This document shows, piece by piece, positions 28,561 through 37,755 of a DNA stretch of 64,000 nucleotides. The notes below the pieces were generated by a model. The model was given only the letters and a program-made list of their open reading frames with translations, had not been told where the DNA came from and searched no databases. Position 1 is the stretch's first letter, and each line of letters starts with the position of its first letter. The DNA is from Clostridium swellfunianum (lineage in GTDB: Bacteria; Bacillota; Clostridia; Clostridiales; Clostridiaceae): contig NZ_JAMOFV010000006.1 of NCBI RefSeq assembly GCF_023656515.1, positions 2,147,243 to 2,211,242 of the forward strand. Direction: 5' to 3'. A program made the translations under genes and the position numbers.

Positions 28561-30256
28561 AAAAAGGTATTTTAACAGTAAATTTTGTTCCCTTTCCTAC
28601 TTCACTTTCAACATTTATGCTGCCGTTTAAACTTAATACAATATGTTTTACAATAGCCAGTCCTAAACCCGTTCCTCCTTGAGCTCTTGATCTTGCTTTA
28701 TCAACTCTATAAAACCTTTCAAATATACGGCTTAAATGCTCCTTAGACATACCAACTCCTGTATCTTCCACCCAGATAATTTTTTTATTATTTTCTATAT
28801 CTGCGCCAATAAATACTCTATCACCTTCTTCAGAGTATTTTATAGCATTATCTACAAGGTTTATGAGCATCTGCTTAAATTTGTCGATATCTCCTTTTAG
28901 CATAATATCTTTGTTTATTTCAGTCTTAAGATTAATTTTTTTATTTTCTGCGGTATTTTTCATTAAGTAATACACATCTTGTATTACCTGGTTAACATTA
29001 AACAATTCACTTTTTATTTCCTTGTGCTGCTCTATATAAGATAAAGTTAAAATGTCATTAATTAATCTTGTTAACCTTTCAGCTTCATCATTAATAATAT
29101 CTAGAAACTTATCTCGTTTTTGGGGATCTTCTACAAATTTAAGAGTTTCAGCAAACCCCTTTATTGAGGTTAAAGGAGTTTTAAGCTCATGAGAAACATT
29201 TGCAACAAACTGTGATCTCATATTTTCAAGTCTCTTTATATCGGTGATATCCTGAACCACGGCTACAGTTCCAATTAACTCATTGTCATTAATAATATCT
29301 GCCCTTCTAATTCTTAAATCTCTTTCTTTAGGCCATAGTAATTTTAGCTCCGTATATTGGTCAGTAGTATTATTAAATATGCTCTCTAATTCAAAATCTT
29401 TTATAATGTGCATTAAATCTTGTCCTATTATATCTTTATTAATTCCAAATATCTCTTCAGCATATGGATTTATCATTATCACCTTATGATTTTTATCTAC
29501 AGCTATAACACCACTATCCATACTTTTTAAAATAGCTTCCAGCTTTGTCTGCCTCTCTGTCACTTCTTTAATTGATTTTTGAAGTTTATCAGCCATATCA
29601 TTGAAGGCTTTTCCTAACTCTCCAATTTCATCATTGCTTAGTATCTTAACTCTCCTAAAAAGTTCTCCATTTGCTACTCTAAAAGTTATATGCTGAAGAT
29701 CCTTTATAGGTTTTAGTATTACTTGAGAAAGTCTTGAAGAAATAACTGATGCCGATAAAATTACACCTACTATTACTATAATATAACTCTTAACATACCT
29801 ATTTTCAAAGCTATTAATAAATTCCAAAGGCAGTGAGCTTCTCATTATAAATCCATCATTAAATTCTGCAGCTGCATAAAGCATGTTTTTTTTCATAGAT
29901 TCGCTATATCTTACGCTGTATCCATAGCCCTTCTGCCTTGCTTGAATAATTTCAGGACGGTTATTGTGATTATTCATTGTTTCATTATCAATTTTCGAAT
30001 CAAGTAAGACATTGCCAGACTTGTCTATATATGTAACTCTGGTTTCGATATTACTTAGGTTTGTTTTAAAGAAAGATTCATTGCTTAAAACGTTATTTGA
30101 ATTTATTAGGCTTATGACAAATGCATTATTGCTTTGAAGATTGTGCTGCAAGTTCTGACTATATTGGTTATTAATAATTTTTATAAAAAATATAGTTAAA
30201 ATGATTACACTGCAAATTAGTACACTAAGAATAGATTGTATTAGTTTCCTCTTCAT
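28559..30256 (-). CDS. phoR: Sensor histidine kinase, PhoR/WalK type
   Basis: The 565-residue kinase has two membrane helices (about residues 9-27 and 158-178) flanking an extracellular sensor domain, a HAMP segment (180-230), a PAS domain (about 240-340), the phosphoacceptor H356 in SHELKTPLTSIKG, and an ATPase domain with N box, VEDTGVGMS and GTGLGLAIVKHI. The layout and its partner point to PhoR-type phosphate sensing; a WalK-like or other role cannot be excluded because no pst or phoU genes are nearby. Confidence 0.85.
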   Translation of the reverse strand: MKRKLIQSILSVLICSVIILTIFFIKIINNQYSQNLQHNLQSNNAFVISLINSNNVLSNESFFKTNLSNIETRVTYIDKSGNVLLDSKIDNETMNNHNNRPEIIQARQKGYGYSVRYSESMKKNMLYAAAEFNDGFIMRSSLPLEFINSFENRYVKSYIIVIVGVILSASVISSRLSQVILKPIKDLQHITFRVANGELFRRVKILSNDEIGELGKAFNDMADKLQKSIKEVTERQTKLEAILKSMDSGVIAVDKNHKVIMINPYAEEIFGINKDIIGQDLMHIIKDFELESIFNNTTDQYTELKLLWPKERDLRIRRADIINDNELIGTVAVVQDITDIKRLENMRSQFVANVSHELKTPLTSIKGFAETLKFVEDPQKRDKFLDIINDEAERLTRLINDILTLSYIEQHKEIKSELFNVNQVIQDVYYLMKNTAENKKINLKTEINKDIMLKGDIDKFKQMLINLVDNAIKYSEEGDRVFIGADIENNKKIIWVEDTGVGMSKEHLSRIFERFYRVDKARSRAQGGTGLGLAIVKHIVLSLNGSINVESEVGKGTKFTVKIPF

Positions 30257-30258
30257 TT

Positions 30259-30954
30259 TTAGTCTCCTATATTAAACCTGTACCCAACCCCTCTTATTGT
30301 TTCGATAAATTTTGGTGACTTATCGTCCTCTTCAATCTTCTGCCTTAAATGTCTGATATGAACGTCTACAGTTCTAGTTTCACCAAAATATTCATATCCC
30401 CAAACCTTATCTAAAAGAAATTCTCTAGTTACAACTCTACCTTTATTTTTTATAAGTATTTCAAGCACTTCAAATTCTTTAAGGGTTAATTCGACTCTTT
30501 TTCCTTCCTTTGTTACTTCGTGTTTCTCAAAATCAACTATTATATTATCAAATCTATAGGACTTATCTATAGGTTGGATAGTAGTTCTTCTTAATACAGC
30601 CTTAACCCTTGCCAAAAGTTCTCTTATAGAAAATGGCTTAGTCATATAGTCATCTGCACCTAGTTCCAAGCCAAGTATTTTATCCAATTCCTCACTCTTA
30701 GCAGTTATCATGATAATAGGTATACTGGATATATTATTATCCTTTCTAATTTCTTTGCAAACGTCATAGCCATCTATTCCAGGAAGCATTACATCCAGCA
30801 GAATTAAATCTGGTTTTTCTACCTTGGCAAGCTTTAAAGCTTCTGTGCCAGTACTGCAGCATATGACTTTATACCCGCTATTTTCTAAATTGAATTTTAA
30901 TAACTCTTGTATATGTTCTTCATCGTCAACAGCTAGTATCTTATATTCCAACAT
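30259..30954 (-). CDS. phoB: OmpR-family response regulator, PhoB/PhoP type
   Basis: The 231 residues comprise a receiver domain with the acidic pair DDE near residue 10, the phosphorylation Asp in LILLDVMLPGIDGYD near 54, conserved TAK and KPFS, and a C-terminal winged helix (LTLKEFEVLEILIKNKGRVVTRE ... GVGYRF, summarised). It lies 2 nt upstream of phoR and 15 nt after pgeF, so the pair is cotranscribed. PhoB is the closest family assignment; the regulon is not visible here. Confidence 0.85.
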   Translation of the reverse strand: MLEYKILAVDDEEHIQELLKFNLENSGYKVICCSTGTEALKLAKVEKPDLILLDVMLPGIDGYDVCKEIRKDNNISSIPIIMITAKSEELDKILGLELGADDYMTKPFSIRELLARVKAVLRRTTIQPIDKSYRFDNIIVDFEKHEVTKEGKRVELTLKEFEVLEILIKNKGRVVTREFLLDKVWGYEYFGETRTVDVHIRHLRQKIEEDDKSPKFIETIRGVGYRFNIGD

Positions 30955-30969
30955 AATTGATCCTCCAAT

Positions 30970-31680
30970 TTACTCTAAATAGACAAAGGAAAACATTCTA
31001 CCACAGCTATCCTTATCTTTTCTATAGGAATAAAGTTGCACATCTTCACTACAATAGGTACAAATATCAATACATTTAATATTTTTTTGCTGTACTCCTA
31101 CATGTTCTAATTGAGCAACAATGCACCTTTCAAGATTTAGATTTCCCTGATTTACTATTTCTAAATCTCTATACAGCTTATTATCTAAAAATAACTCTTC
31201 TACATCCTTTCCTATTTCATAGCAGCACCCCCTGTTATGAGGCCCTATATATACTATTAAATCCTCAGGAATACTTCCATAATTATTTATGAGTTCTAAT
31301 ACAGTATTTGCAGAAATTCCATTAAGAGTCCCCTTCCACCCACTGTGAACGGCTGCAATAACTTGCTTAGCCTTGTCAAAGATTAAAACCGGTACACAAT
31401 CTGCTGTAAATATACCAACAGCTACATTCTTTTTATCAGTTATCAAAGCATCCCCTTCGTATAAATTGCCATCATAAGTAAAAATATTGCCACTGTGTAT
31501 TTGAGAAAGATATCCTACATCCTTTAAACAGAACCAAGCTTTTAATTTTTCAATGTTATCTTTACCTTCTGTATAGTTTATATTAAAATCAAGCTCTCCC
31601 TTAGAAGTAGAAAATAATATATTAGCATTGTCCTCTTTTACCTTCAAAAATTCATGATTATCTATATATAATGATTCCAA
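30970..31680 (-). CDS. pgeF: Multicopper-oxidase-fold purine nucleoside phosphorylase-type protein (PgeF/YlmD/YfiH)
   Basis: The 236-residue protein belongs to the YfiH/YlmD family, with members reported as peptidoglycan editing factors (PgeF) and as purine nucleoside phosphorylases/adenosine deaminases. Visible hallmarks are TADCVPVLIFD, the metal-binding HSGWKGTLNG and IGPHNRGCCYEIG segments, and ICTYCSED. TTG start 8 nt after GAGGTG. Its true substrate here is uncertain. Confidence 0.88.
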   Translation of the reverse strand: MESLYIDNHEFLKVKEDNANILFSTSKGELDFNINYTEGKDNIEKLKAWFCLKDVGYLSQIHSGNIFTYDGNLYEGDALITDKKNVAVGIFTADCVPVLIFDKAKQVIAAVHSGWKGTLNGISANTVLELINNYGSIPEDLIVYIGPHNRGCCYEIGKDVEELFLDNKLYRDLEIVNQGNLNLERCIVAQLEHVGVQQKNIKCIDICTYCSEDVQLYSYRKDKDSCGRMFSFVYLE

Positions 31681-31769
31681 AACTACTTCACCTCATAATA
31701 AGATTTTATCACGTCATTGTATTTTAGATATAATTTCCTAAAAAACTTAACTGTAATTTAACACATAAT

Positions 31770-31792
31770 AAAAATGCCCATAGGGCATTTTT
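31770..31792 (-). terminator. Terminator after nrdR
   Basis: AAAAATGCCC and GGGCATTTTT form a stem around a 3-nt loop, overlapping the nrdR stop codon. A T-run follows on the minus strand. Confidence 0.85.
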
Positions 31793-32246
31793 ACTTGTTT
31801 ATCATTAAGTTTTTAATCTCTTCCATAAATGTATTAATGTCTTTAAATTGTCTATATACGGAAGCAAATCTAACATAGGCTACATCGTCTATGCTTTTCA
31901 AATTTTCCATTATCATTTCACCTATATAGTCAGATTTAACCTCAGTTAGCATTTGATTGCTTAATTGCTTTTCTATATTATCAGCTATAGTTTCTATTTG
32001 CATACGGGAAACCGGTCTCTTCTGGCATGCCTTTAAAAGCCCGTTTATAATCTTGGACTTATCGAAATATTCTCTGCTACTGTCTTTTTTTATAATCAAA
32101 ACAGGTATATCTTCAACTTTTTCATATGTAGTATATCTTTTTGTGCATTTTAAGCATTCTCTTCGCCTTCTGATAGACATATCATCTTCTGTTGACCGTG
32201 AATCTACAACCTTGCTTTCTTCATGGCCGCAGTATGGACATTTCAA
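31791..32246 (-). CDS. nrdR: Transcriptional repressor NrdR
   Basis: NrdR represses ribonucleotide reductase genes when dATP is high. The 151 residues start MKCPYCGHEESKVVDSR, a zinc ribbon with CPYC and CLKC, followed by an ATP-cone domain (VLIIKKDSSREYFDKSKI). I chose the TTG at 32246, 8 nt after AGGATG, because it gives the canonical N-terminus; a GTG three codons upstream is too close to the ribosome site. No reductase gene is in the window. Confidence 0.94.
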   Translation of the reverse strand: MKCPYCGHEESKVVDSRSTEDDMSIRRRRECLKCTKRYTTYEKVEDIPVLIIKKDSSREYFDKSKIINGLLKACQKRPVSRMQIETIADNIEKQLSNQMLTEVKSDYIGEMIMENLKSIDDVAYVRFASVYRQFKDINTFMEEIKNLMINK

Positions 32247-32315
32247 TTCATTCACATCCTTTTGTTATATGATTCTGTTATACAAGTACATTATATACTT
32301 AATTAAATATTTTTT

Positions 32316-32585
32316 CTACTCTCTATTGCTAATCGCTAACCCGCTTCCATCAACAAGAATTACGTCAATACCTATCTTCGTTACCTTTGACCACGGAATT
32401 TCAATACTATCATTTTTACTGAACCAGGATATTTTCTGATTTGGTAAAAGTATAGATAAAATTTTATATTGATCACAGTCTACCTTTAAGTCTTTTATAA
32501 AACCAAGCTTTGCTCCTGTTGATAGGTCTATTACTTCCATAGATCTTATGTTTCCTATAGAATACATAGATAATTCCATTTTCAT
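32316..32585 (-). CDS. YlmC/YmxH-family PRC-barrel sporulation protein
   Basis: This 89-residue protein is a single PRC barrel (MYSIGNIRSMEVIDLSTGAKLGFIKDL, summarised, then ILSILLPN and DSIEIPWSKVTKIG). YlmC/YmxH members are linked to sporulation in databases but have no fixed biochemical role. Two ATG codons two apart could start it; the first (32585) is 5 nt after GGAGG. It lies between sigG and nrdR, a conserved clostridial position. Confidence 0.82.
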   Translation of the reverse strand: MKMELSMYSIGNIRSMEVIDLSTGAKLGFIKDLKVDCDQYKILSILLPNQKISWFSKNDSIEIPWSKVTKIGIDVILVDGSGLAISNRE

Positions 32586-32696
32586 CCTCTCCTCCATAAT
32601 ATGTTAATTTTACAAATATTATTGCTTGTACATGTATTAGAATAAGACCTTAATACAATTCTATGAAGCTAGTACACTATATATGAAAAAAGTGCA

Positions 32697-32720
32697 TAAA
32701 AAAGAGCCCTTAGGGCTCTT
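32697..32720 (-). terminator. Terminator after sigG
   Basis: AAGAGCCC and GGGCTCTT pair around a 3-nt loop and are followed by TTTTTT on the minus strand. The hairpin overlaps the sigG stop codon. Confidence 0.88.
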
Positions 32721-33492
32721 ATATGTATTTTCTCATATGTCTAAGGGCTGTTTTTTCTAATCTTGATACTTGTGCTTGGGATATTCCTATCTCATCCGCA
32801 ACTTCCATTTGAGTTCTTCCATCAAAGAATCGCAGCGTTAAAATAAGTTTTTCCCTATCATTAAGCTTTTTCATAGCCTCTTTTATTGATATATTTTCTA
32901 GCCAACTGTCGTCTAGATTTTTGTTATCGCTGATTTGATCCATAACATATATAGCATCACCGCCATCATGGTATATGGGTTCAAATAGAGAAACCGGATC
33001 TTGAATTGCATCTAATGCAAACACAACCTCTTCTCTAGGAACCTTAAGTTCTTTTGCAATTTGAGAGATAGTAGGCTCCTTGTTATTCTCACTTACTAAT
33101 TTATCCCTCACCTGAAGCGCTCTATAGGCTATGTCTCTAAGCGATCTGCTAACCCTAATAGAATTATTATCCCTAAGGTATCTTCTTATTTCTCCTATGA
33201 TCATTGGCACAGCATATGTTGAAAATTTTACATTTTGGGATAAATCAAAATTATCAATGGCTTTTATTAATCCTATACAACCAACTTGAAATAAATCATC
33301 TACATTTTCTCCTCTATTGTTGAATCTTTGTATAACGCTCAAAACCAATCTTAGATTGCCCTTAATGAATTTTTCTCTAGAAGCTTCATCCCCATCTTTC
33401 ATGTTATAAAGCAGCCGTCTCATCTCTGCTTCCTTTAAAACTGGGAGTTTTGCGGTATTAACACCACAAATTTCTACTTTGTTTATCATCAT
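32719..33492 (-). CDS. sigG: RNA polymerase sporulation sigma factor SigG
   Basis: SigG drives late forespore transcription. The 257 residues start MMINKVEICGVNTAKLPVL, diagnostic of SigG, and contain region 2 (DDLFQVGCIGLIKAIDNFD), region 3 and region 4 (QMEVADEIGISQAQVSRLEK). No pro-sequence is present, as expected. The only good Shine-Dalgarno, AAGGGG, lies 11 nt from the first ATG and inside an inverted repeat, suggesting controlled translation. It follows sigE by 75 nt. Confidence 0.97.
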   Translation of the reverse strand: MMINKVEICGVNTAKLPVLKEAEMRRLLYNMKDGDEASREKFIKGNLRLVLSVIQRFNNRGENVDDLFQVGCIGLIKAIDNFDLSQNVKFSTYAVPMIIGEIRRYLRDNNSIRVSRSLRDIAYRALQVRDKLVSENNKEPTISQIAKELKVPREEVVFALDAIQDPVSLFEPIYHDGGDAIYVMDQISDNKNLDDSWLENISIKEAMKKLNDREKLILTLRFFDGRTQMEVADEIGISQAQVSRLEKTALRHMRKYI

Positions 33493-33500
33493 CCTGTCAT

Positions 33501-33546
33501 CAGCCCCTTTTGAATAGTAGCATTTAAATTGTTTCCCGAGGGGCTG
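33501..33546 (-). promoter_or_regulatory. Inverted repeat that can mask the sigG ribosome site in read-through RNA
   Basis: CAGCCCCT and AGGGGCTG on the minus strand form a perfect 8-bp stem with a 30-nt loop. The 3' arm holds the sigG AGGGG Shine-Dalgarno. The 5' arm lies upstream of the candidate SigF start point, so only transcripts coming through sigE would contain both arms. No T-run follows it on the minus strand, so it is not a sigG-strand terminator. Confidence 0.6.
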
Positions 33547-33556
33547 TTTTTTATAC
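33528..33556 (-). promoter_or_regulatory. SigF-type promoter of sigG
   Basis: On the minus strand GTATA and GGAAACAAT are 15 nt apart. Both match the SigF consensus (GYATA and GGnnAnAHT). The predicted start is near 33521, giving a leader of about 28 nt. In Bacillus sigG is transcribed by SigF from the sigE-sigG gap. Confidence 0.65.
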
Positions 33557-33567
33557 TAAAGACAACC

Positions 33568-34275
33568 TTATATCATTTTATTTATTTCTTTTTTTAGTCT
33601 CTTAATAATTCTTTTTTCCAGTCTTGATATATAAGACTGCGATATTCCAAGCATATCAGCTACTTCCTTTTGCGTTTTTTCTCCTTCACCATTTAATCCA
33701 AATCTCAATTGTACAATTTCTTTTTCTCTTTTATTTAATTTTTTCATAGCGACAAATAGCAACTGCTTGTCTACCTCATCTTCTATTAAATTATATACAG
33801 CATCATTCTCTGTTCCCAAAATATCTGAAAGTAGAAGTTCATTGCCATCCCAATCTATATTCAATGGTTCATAAAAAGATATTTCTGCTTTTACTTTACT
33901 ATTTCTTCTTAAATACATTAATATCTCATTTTCAATACATCTAGATCCATAGGTTGCGAGCTTTATCTTTTTATTTGGGTCAAAAGTATTTACAGCCTTT
34001 ATAAGCCCAATAGTTCCTACTGAAATTAAATCTTCAACATTAACACCAGTATTTTCGAATTTACGAGCAATATATACTACCAGTCTTAAGTTTCTTTCAA
34101 TCAATATTGATCTGACACTCTCATCACCAATAACAAGCTTTGCAACCAAGTCCTCTTCTTCTTCCTTACTTAATGGAGGAGGTAATGCATCGTTTCCACC
34201 AATGTAATATAATTTCCCAACGAAAGCTTTGAATCTGGTCAATAATCTGTTTAATAATATTTTTAATCTAATCAT
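33568..34275 (-). CDS. sigE: RNA polymerase sporulation sigma factor SigE precursor
   Basis: SigE directs early mother-cell transcription. The 235 residues begin with a membrane-binding pro-sequence ([21 protein letters not shown]) before the core starting at [14 protein letters not shown]. Region 2 ([21 protein letters not shown]) and region 4 ([22 protein letters not shown]) are intact. ATG start 5 nt after GGGGGG, 15 nt after spoIIGA, whose product cleaves the pro-sequence. Confidence 0.97.
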   Translation of the reverse strand: MIRLKILLNRLLTRFKAFVGKLYYIGGNDALPPPLSKEEEEDLVAKLVIGDESVRSILIERNLRLVVYIARKFENTGVNVEDLISVGTIGLIKAVNTFDPNKKIKLATYGSRCIENEILMYLRRNSKVKAEISFYEPLNIDWDGNELLLSDILGTENDAVYNLIEDEVDKQLLFVAMKKLNKREKEIVQLRFGLNGEGEKTQKEVADMLGISQSYISRLEKRIIKRLKKEINKMI

Positions 34276-34290
34276 AACGTCCCCCCGTAC

Positions 34291-35091
34291 TCAAATTATT
34301 CCTCTTGATAACAATGCCTGGTATTCATTTAAACTGCTTAAGTTATTTTCACATAATGCAACTATAACTTCTTTCTGTTTTATTTCGTTGCCATAATGAA
34401 TTTTAATATACTCTGGTTTAAATCCTATCAATTTACCAACACTGCCATCAACAACTCTGTATGGTATGTAGAAAGCATTTTTTTCATTTATATCAATATC
34501 TTGAAAATAACTTTTTTCTATTATCATCACCGGTAAATTAGTGGCCGGTTCTCTTAATTCATTTCCAGTATCTAAAAATGCTAAAACCTTCTTTTCAATA
34601 TTATTGCTAACAATATCTACAGTATATATAAGTGTACTTAATTCTTTTCTATCCTTTATAAAAATGACTAATCTATTTATTGTTAAATAAAATATGATTA
34701 TAGCAAGCATAAGTTTCTTATACTCAAAATCGTAGAAAACGCTAAAGTCACCCATATAATTTGTTTGATTAAACACTATAAAGAAACATAACCCTGCTAA
34801 AAGCATAGAATAAAGCATATAAATCAATAGAGCTTTTAAATTAAACAAAACATTTAATTGATTGAACACAATTAGAACCATAACACCTGCTATCAATACC
34901 TTAAATAATAGACTTGTAAAAATTATAAGGCTTGGATATATCTTTGTTAAAACATAAGCAGCACCTATTATAGCAGCTAATGCAAGTTTCCAGGTTTTAA
35001 CCTTAATCCTAATAGTTTGGGAAGTTATATATAGCAAAAAATAATTTACAATGAAATTCTCTAAAAGCAAAGTATCCAGATATATAACCAA
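34291..35091 (-). CDS. spoIIGA: Sigma-E processing peptidase SpoIIGA
   Basis: SpoIIGA is a membrane aspartic protease that activates pro-SigE after a forespore signal (SpoIIR). The 266 residues show about five N-terminal membrane helices (1-155) and a cytoplasmic protease domain with the active-site FLDTGNELREP near residue 182 and the IGFKPEYIKI region. The start is TTG shortly after GGAGG. It is the first gene of the spoIIGA-sigE unit, with read-through to sigG possible. Confidence 0.94.
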   Translation of the reverse strand: MVIYLDTLLLENFIVNYFLLYITSQTIRIKVKTWKLALAAIIGAAYVLTKIYPSLIIFTSLLFKVLIAGVMVLIVFNQLNVLFNLKALLIYMLYSMLLAGLCFFIVFNQTNYMGDFSVFYDFEYKKLMLAIIIFYLTINRLVIFIKDRKELSTLIYTVDIVSNNIEKKVLAFLDTGNELREPATNLPVMIIEKSYFQDIDINEKNAFYIPYRVVDGSVGKLIGFKPEYIKIHYGNEIKQKEVIVALCENNLSSLNEYQALLSRGII

Positions 35092-35113
35092 TTTACCTCC
35101 CCCCTTTAAATTA

Positions 35114-35146
35114 ATTATATATCTATTCTTTTCAAAATTTTGTCAC
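35114..35146 (-). promoter_or_regulatory. Candidate spoIIG-type promoter with long spacer
   Basis: On the minus strand GTGACA and TATAAT are separated by 21 nt, like the unusually long spacer of the Bacillus spoIIG promoter that Spo0A activates. A TGTCAAA heptamer at 35184-35190 (one mismatch to the 0A box TGTCGAA) sits about 80 nt upstream of the likely start, and TGTCACT overlaps the -35. These are motif matches only. Confidence 0.45.
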
Positions 35147-35236
35147 TTTTTATTTAGACTTATTATTTTTTATTCTTAAAATGTGTCAAAATACCTCACC
35201 ATAAATCCTTTTAGCTACTGAAAAATGACAAAATAA

Positions 35237-35258
35237 AAAAGTGCCTTTCGGCACTTTT
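35237..35258 (-). terminator. Terminator after ftsZ
   Basis: AAAAGTGCC and GGCACTTTT form a stem around a TTTC loop, overlapping the ftsZ stop codon, with a T-run on the minus strand. Confidence 0.85.
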
Positions 35259-36339
35259 ATCTTCTTGAGGACCTTCTTAAAAAAGCAGGTATTTCAAGAT
35301 CATTATCTTCTTGTTTTTCTTTTTCCATTGTTATAGCAGCTTCGCTTCTACCAATTGAGGCCTTTGAACTAGCCCCTTCATGCTTAACTTGCTCAAACCC
35401 AGTTGCAATAACTGTTATTCTGATTTCGTCCTTTAAATTTTCATCAATAACTGCACCAACAATTATATTGGCATCAGGATCAGCAGCTTGTTGAACAATC
35501 TCTGCAGCTTCATTCATTTCTATCAAGGAGAAATCCTGTCCACCTGTAATATTTAAAAGCACTCCAGTTGCACCAAGAATTGATGTTTCTAGCAATGGAC
35601 TAGAAATTGCCTGCTTAGCAGCATCTTGAGCTCTGCTGTCGCCACGGCCTTCTCCAGTGCCCATGTGAGCTAATCCCTTATCAATCATTATTGTCTTAAC
35701 ATCTGCAAAGTCCAGGTTAACAAGTCCTGGTATAGTTATTAGATCCGAAATACCTTGAACCCCTTGCCTTAATACATCATCAGCAAGTTTAAATGATTCA
35801 ACTAGTGGAGTTTTTTTATCAACAATACTTAATAACCTTTCATTTGGAATTGTAACAAGAGTATCTACTCTTTCTTTCAAATTCTTAATCCCTAGTTCTG
35901 CATTAAGCATTCTTTTTCTTCCTTCAAAAGGGAATGGCTTGGTTACAACACCGACAGTTAATATCCCCATAGATTTTGCAATTTCTGCAATTACCGGTGC
36001 AGCACCAGTACCGGTACCTCCACCCATTCCAGCAGTTATGAATACCATATCCGCTCCCTTAATAGCCTGAGAAATTTCTTCTTTACTTTCTTCAGCAGCT
36101 TTCATACCAATTTCAGGATTAGCACCGGCACCTAACCCTTTAGTAAGCTTATCACCAATTTGAATTTTTTGTGATGCTTGTGAAAGCATTAAAGCTTGTT
36201 TATCAGTATTTACTACTATAAATTCTACATTTTTAAGTCCACCCTTAATCATTCTGTTTACAGCGTTATTTCCACCACCGCCGCAACCAATTACTTTTAT
36301 CTGCGCAAATTGTTGAAAATCAACATCAAAATCTAGCAC
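35257..36339 (-). CDS. ftsZ: Cell division protein FtsZ
   Basis: FtsZ is the tubulin-like GTPase of the division ring. The 360 residues have [17 protein letters not shown] near residue 14, the tubulin signature [10 protein letters not shown] near 104, the T7 loop region NLDFADVK, and a short linker ending in the FtsA/SepF-binding tail [15 protein letters not shown] start 7 nt after AAGGAGG. It follows ftsA by 15 nt. Confidence 0.98.
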   Translation of the reverse strand: MLDFDVDFQQFAQIKVIGCGGGGNNAVNRMIKGGLKNVEFIVVNTDKQALMLSQASQKIQIGDKLTKGLGAGANPEIGMKAAEESKEEISQAIKGADMVFITAGMGGGTGTGAAPVIAEIAKSMGILTVGVVTKPFPFEGRKRMLNAELGIKNLKERVDTLVTIPNERLLSIVDKKTPLVESFKLADDVLRQGVQGISDLITIPGLVNLDFADVKTIMIDKGLAHMGTGEGRGDSRAQDAAKQAISSPLLETSILGATGVLLNITGGQDFSLIEMNEAAEIVQQAADPDANIIVGAVIDENLKDEIRITVIATGFEQVKHEGASSKASIGRSEAAITMEKEKQEDNDLEIPAFLRRSSRR

Positions 36340-36354
36340 AATAATACCTCCTTA

Positions 36355-37611
36355 TTAGAAAAAATCTGCTAAAAATCCTTTGATTTTAGATAAAACGCCT
36401 GTTTGTTCACTATCCAACTCTCTTCCATCCTGCTGTTCTTCCCTATATACCGTAGTTTCTTTACTTTTTCGCACAGGTTCTGCGTAACTTGATGATTTTG
36501 TGACATCTCTTATTATACCAACAGCTGTATTATATACTGGACTTGATGCTCCCAAGTATTCAGGAACTCCAACTCTGACTGGTATATTAAATACATTTCT
36601 GCCAAGCTCACAAATGCCCTTAAAGTAGCTAACTCCACCACCTACTATAATTACATTTGCAATATCCTCAAGATGACCACTATGTTGAAGACTATCTTTA
36701 ATTAATATAAAGTATTCCTCTACTCTAGCTTCAATAATATCAATCAAAGTAGAATAATTCACATTAACAATATCGTTATATCCAACACTAACCTTTATAG
36801 TGTTAGCAGCTAAATTACTTGGTTTTTCTAAGCTACCATATTTAAGCTTTAAATTATCCGCTTCAGAAAAAGGTATTTTAAGACATAACGCAATATCATT
36901 GGTAATTGTGTTTCCTCCAAACGGTATCATTTCTGTATATAGAATATCTCCATCTTTATAAACAGAAATATCAATTTTATCTGCACCAATATCTAAAAGA
37001 ACTGAACCCATTTTTAACTCGTCCTTTTTCAGTGCGATTTGAGATACTACCAATGGCTCTAGTGCTATTCCATTAACACTTAAGCCGGAGTTTCTTACAC
37101 TTTTTATTAAATTGCTTACGATAGTTGTTTGAGCTAAAATCACATGTGCATCCACTTCTAATTTGAGCCCTGACATGCTAATAGGGTCTTTAATATTATC
37201 AAATCCATCTATTATATATTCATTTGGGATTACTCCAATAATTTCCTTATTTGATGGAATAGATATCACCTTTGCAGCATTTAACACTCTTTGTACATCA
37301 TTCTTATTAATTTCACGATCTTCAGAAGATATTGCAACAACACCCTGACTAGGTACTAACTCGCAAATACCACCTGGAAGAGATATATAGACATTAGTAA
37401 TTTCTTTATCAATCATTCTGTTTAGTTGCTCAATACAGCTTCTGATTGCTTCTGAAGTACTATCAATATCAACTACTATGCCCTTCTTTAAACCGCTGCA
37501 AGCAACAGACTTTACACCTGCTATTTGAAGTTTTCCTTGCTTATCAATTTTACCAGCAGCGCCGCATATTTTGGAAGATCCAATATCAATTCCTACTATG
37601 TATTCATCCAT
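36355..37611 (-). CDS. ftsA: Cell division protein FtsA
   Basis: FtsA is an actin-like ATPase that tethers FtsZ to the membrane. The 418 residues have the phosphate-1 loop VGIDIGSSKICG, the SHS2 subdomain with YISLPGG, DIGADKIDISVY (phosphate 2), VIIVGGG, and an amphipathic C-terminal helix (LSKIKGFLADFF). I use the ATG at 37611; an ATG 21 nt earlier overlaps the GGGGGG ribosome site. Confidence 0.94.
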   Translation of the reverse strand: MDEYIVGIDIGSSKICGAAGKIDKQGKLQIAGVKSVACSGLKKGIVVDIDSTSEAIRSCIEQLNRMIDKEITNVYISLPGGICELVPSQGVVAISSEDREINKNDVQRVLNAAKVISIPSNKEIIGVIPNEYIIDGFDNIKDPISMSGLKLEVDAHVILAQTTIVSNLIKSVRNSGLSVNGIALEPLVVSQIALKKDELKMGSVLLDIGADKIDISVYKDGDILYTEMIPFGGNTITNDIALCLKIPFSEADNLKLKYGSLEKPSNLAANTIKVSVGYNDIVNVNYSTLIDIIEARVEEYFILIKDSLQHSGHLEDIANVIIVGGGVSYFKGICELGRNVFNIPVRVGVPEYLGASSPVYNTAVGIIRDVTKSSSYAEPVRKSKETTVYREEQQDGRELDSEQTGVLSKIKGFLADFF

Positions 37612-37755
37612 TAAGTCACTTTCCCCCCTCATAAGAGAACACTAAATTATATATTCAACAAAAATTCTGTTTTTCCTCTTAATTTTTAATAAATTTATCA
37701 TAATTTCTAATTTTTTTTATTTCTATATAATTTAATACACTTTTGTTATTTAAAC

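Noticed and set aside
31957-32439. 160-codon plus-strand open frame
   Set aside because: It lies antisense to nrdR and the ylmC-type gene, starts without a ribosome site and has an AT-driven hydrophobic composition with no family similarity.
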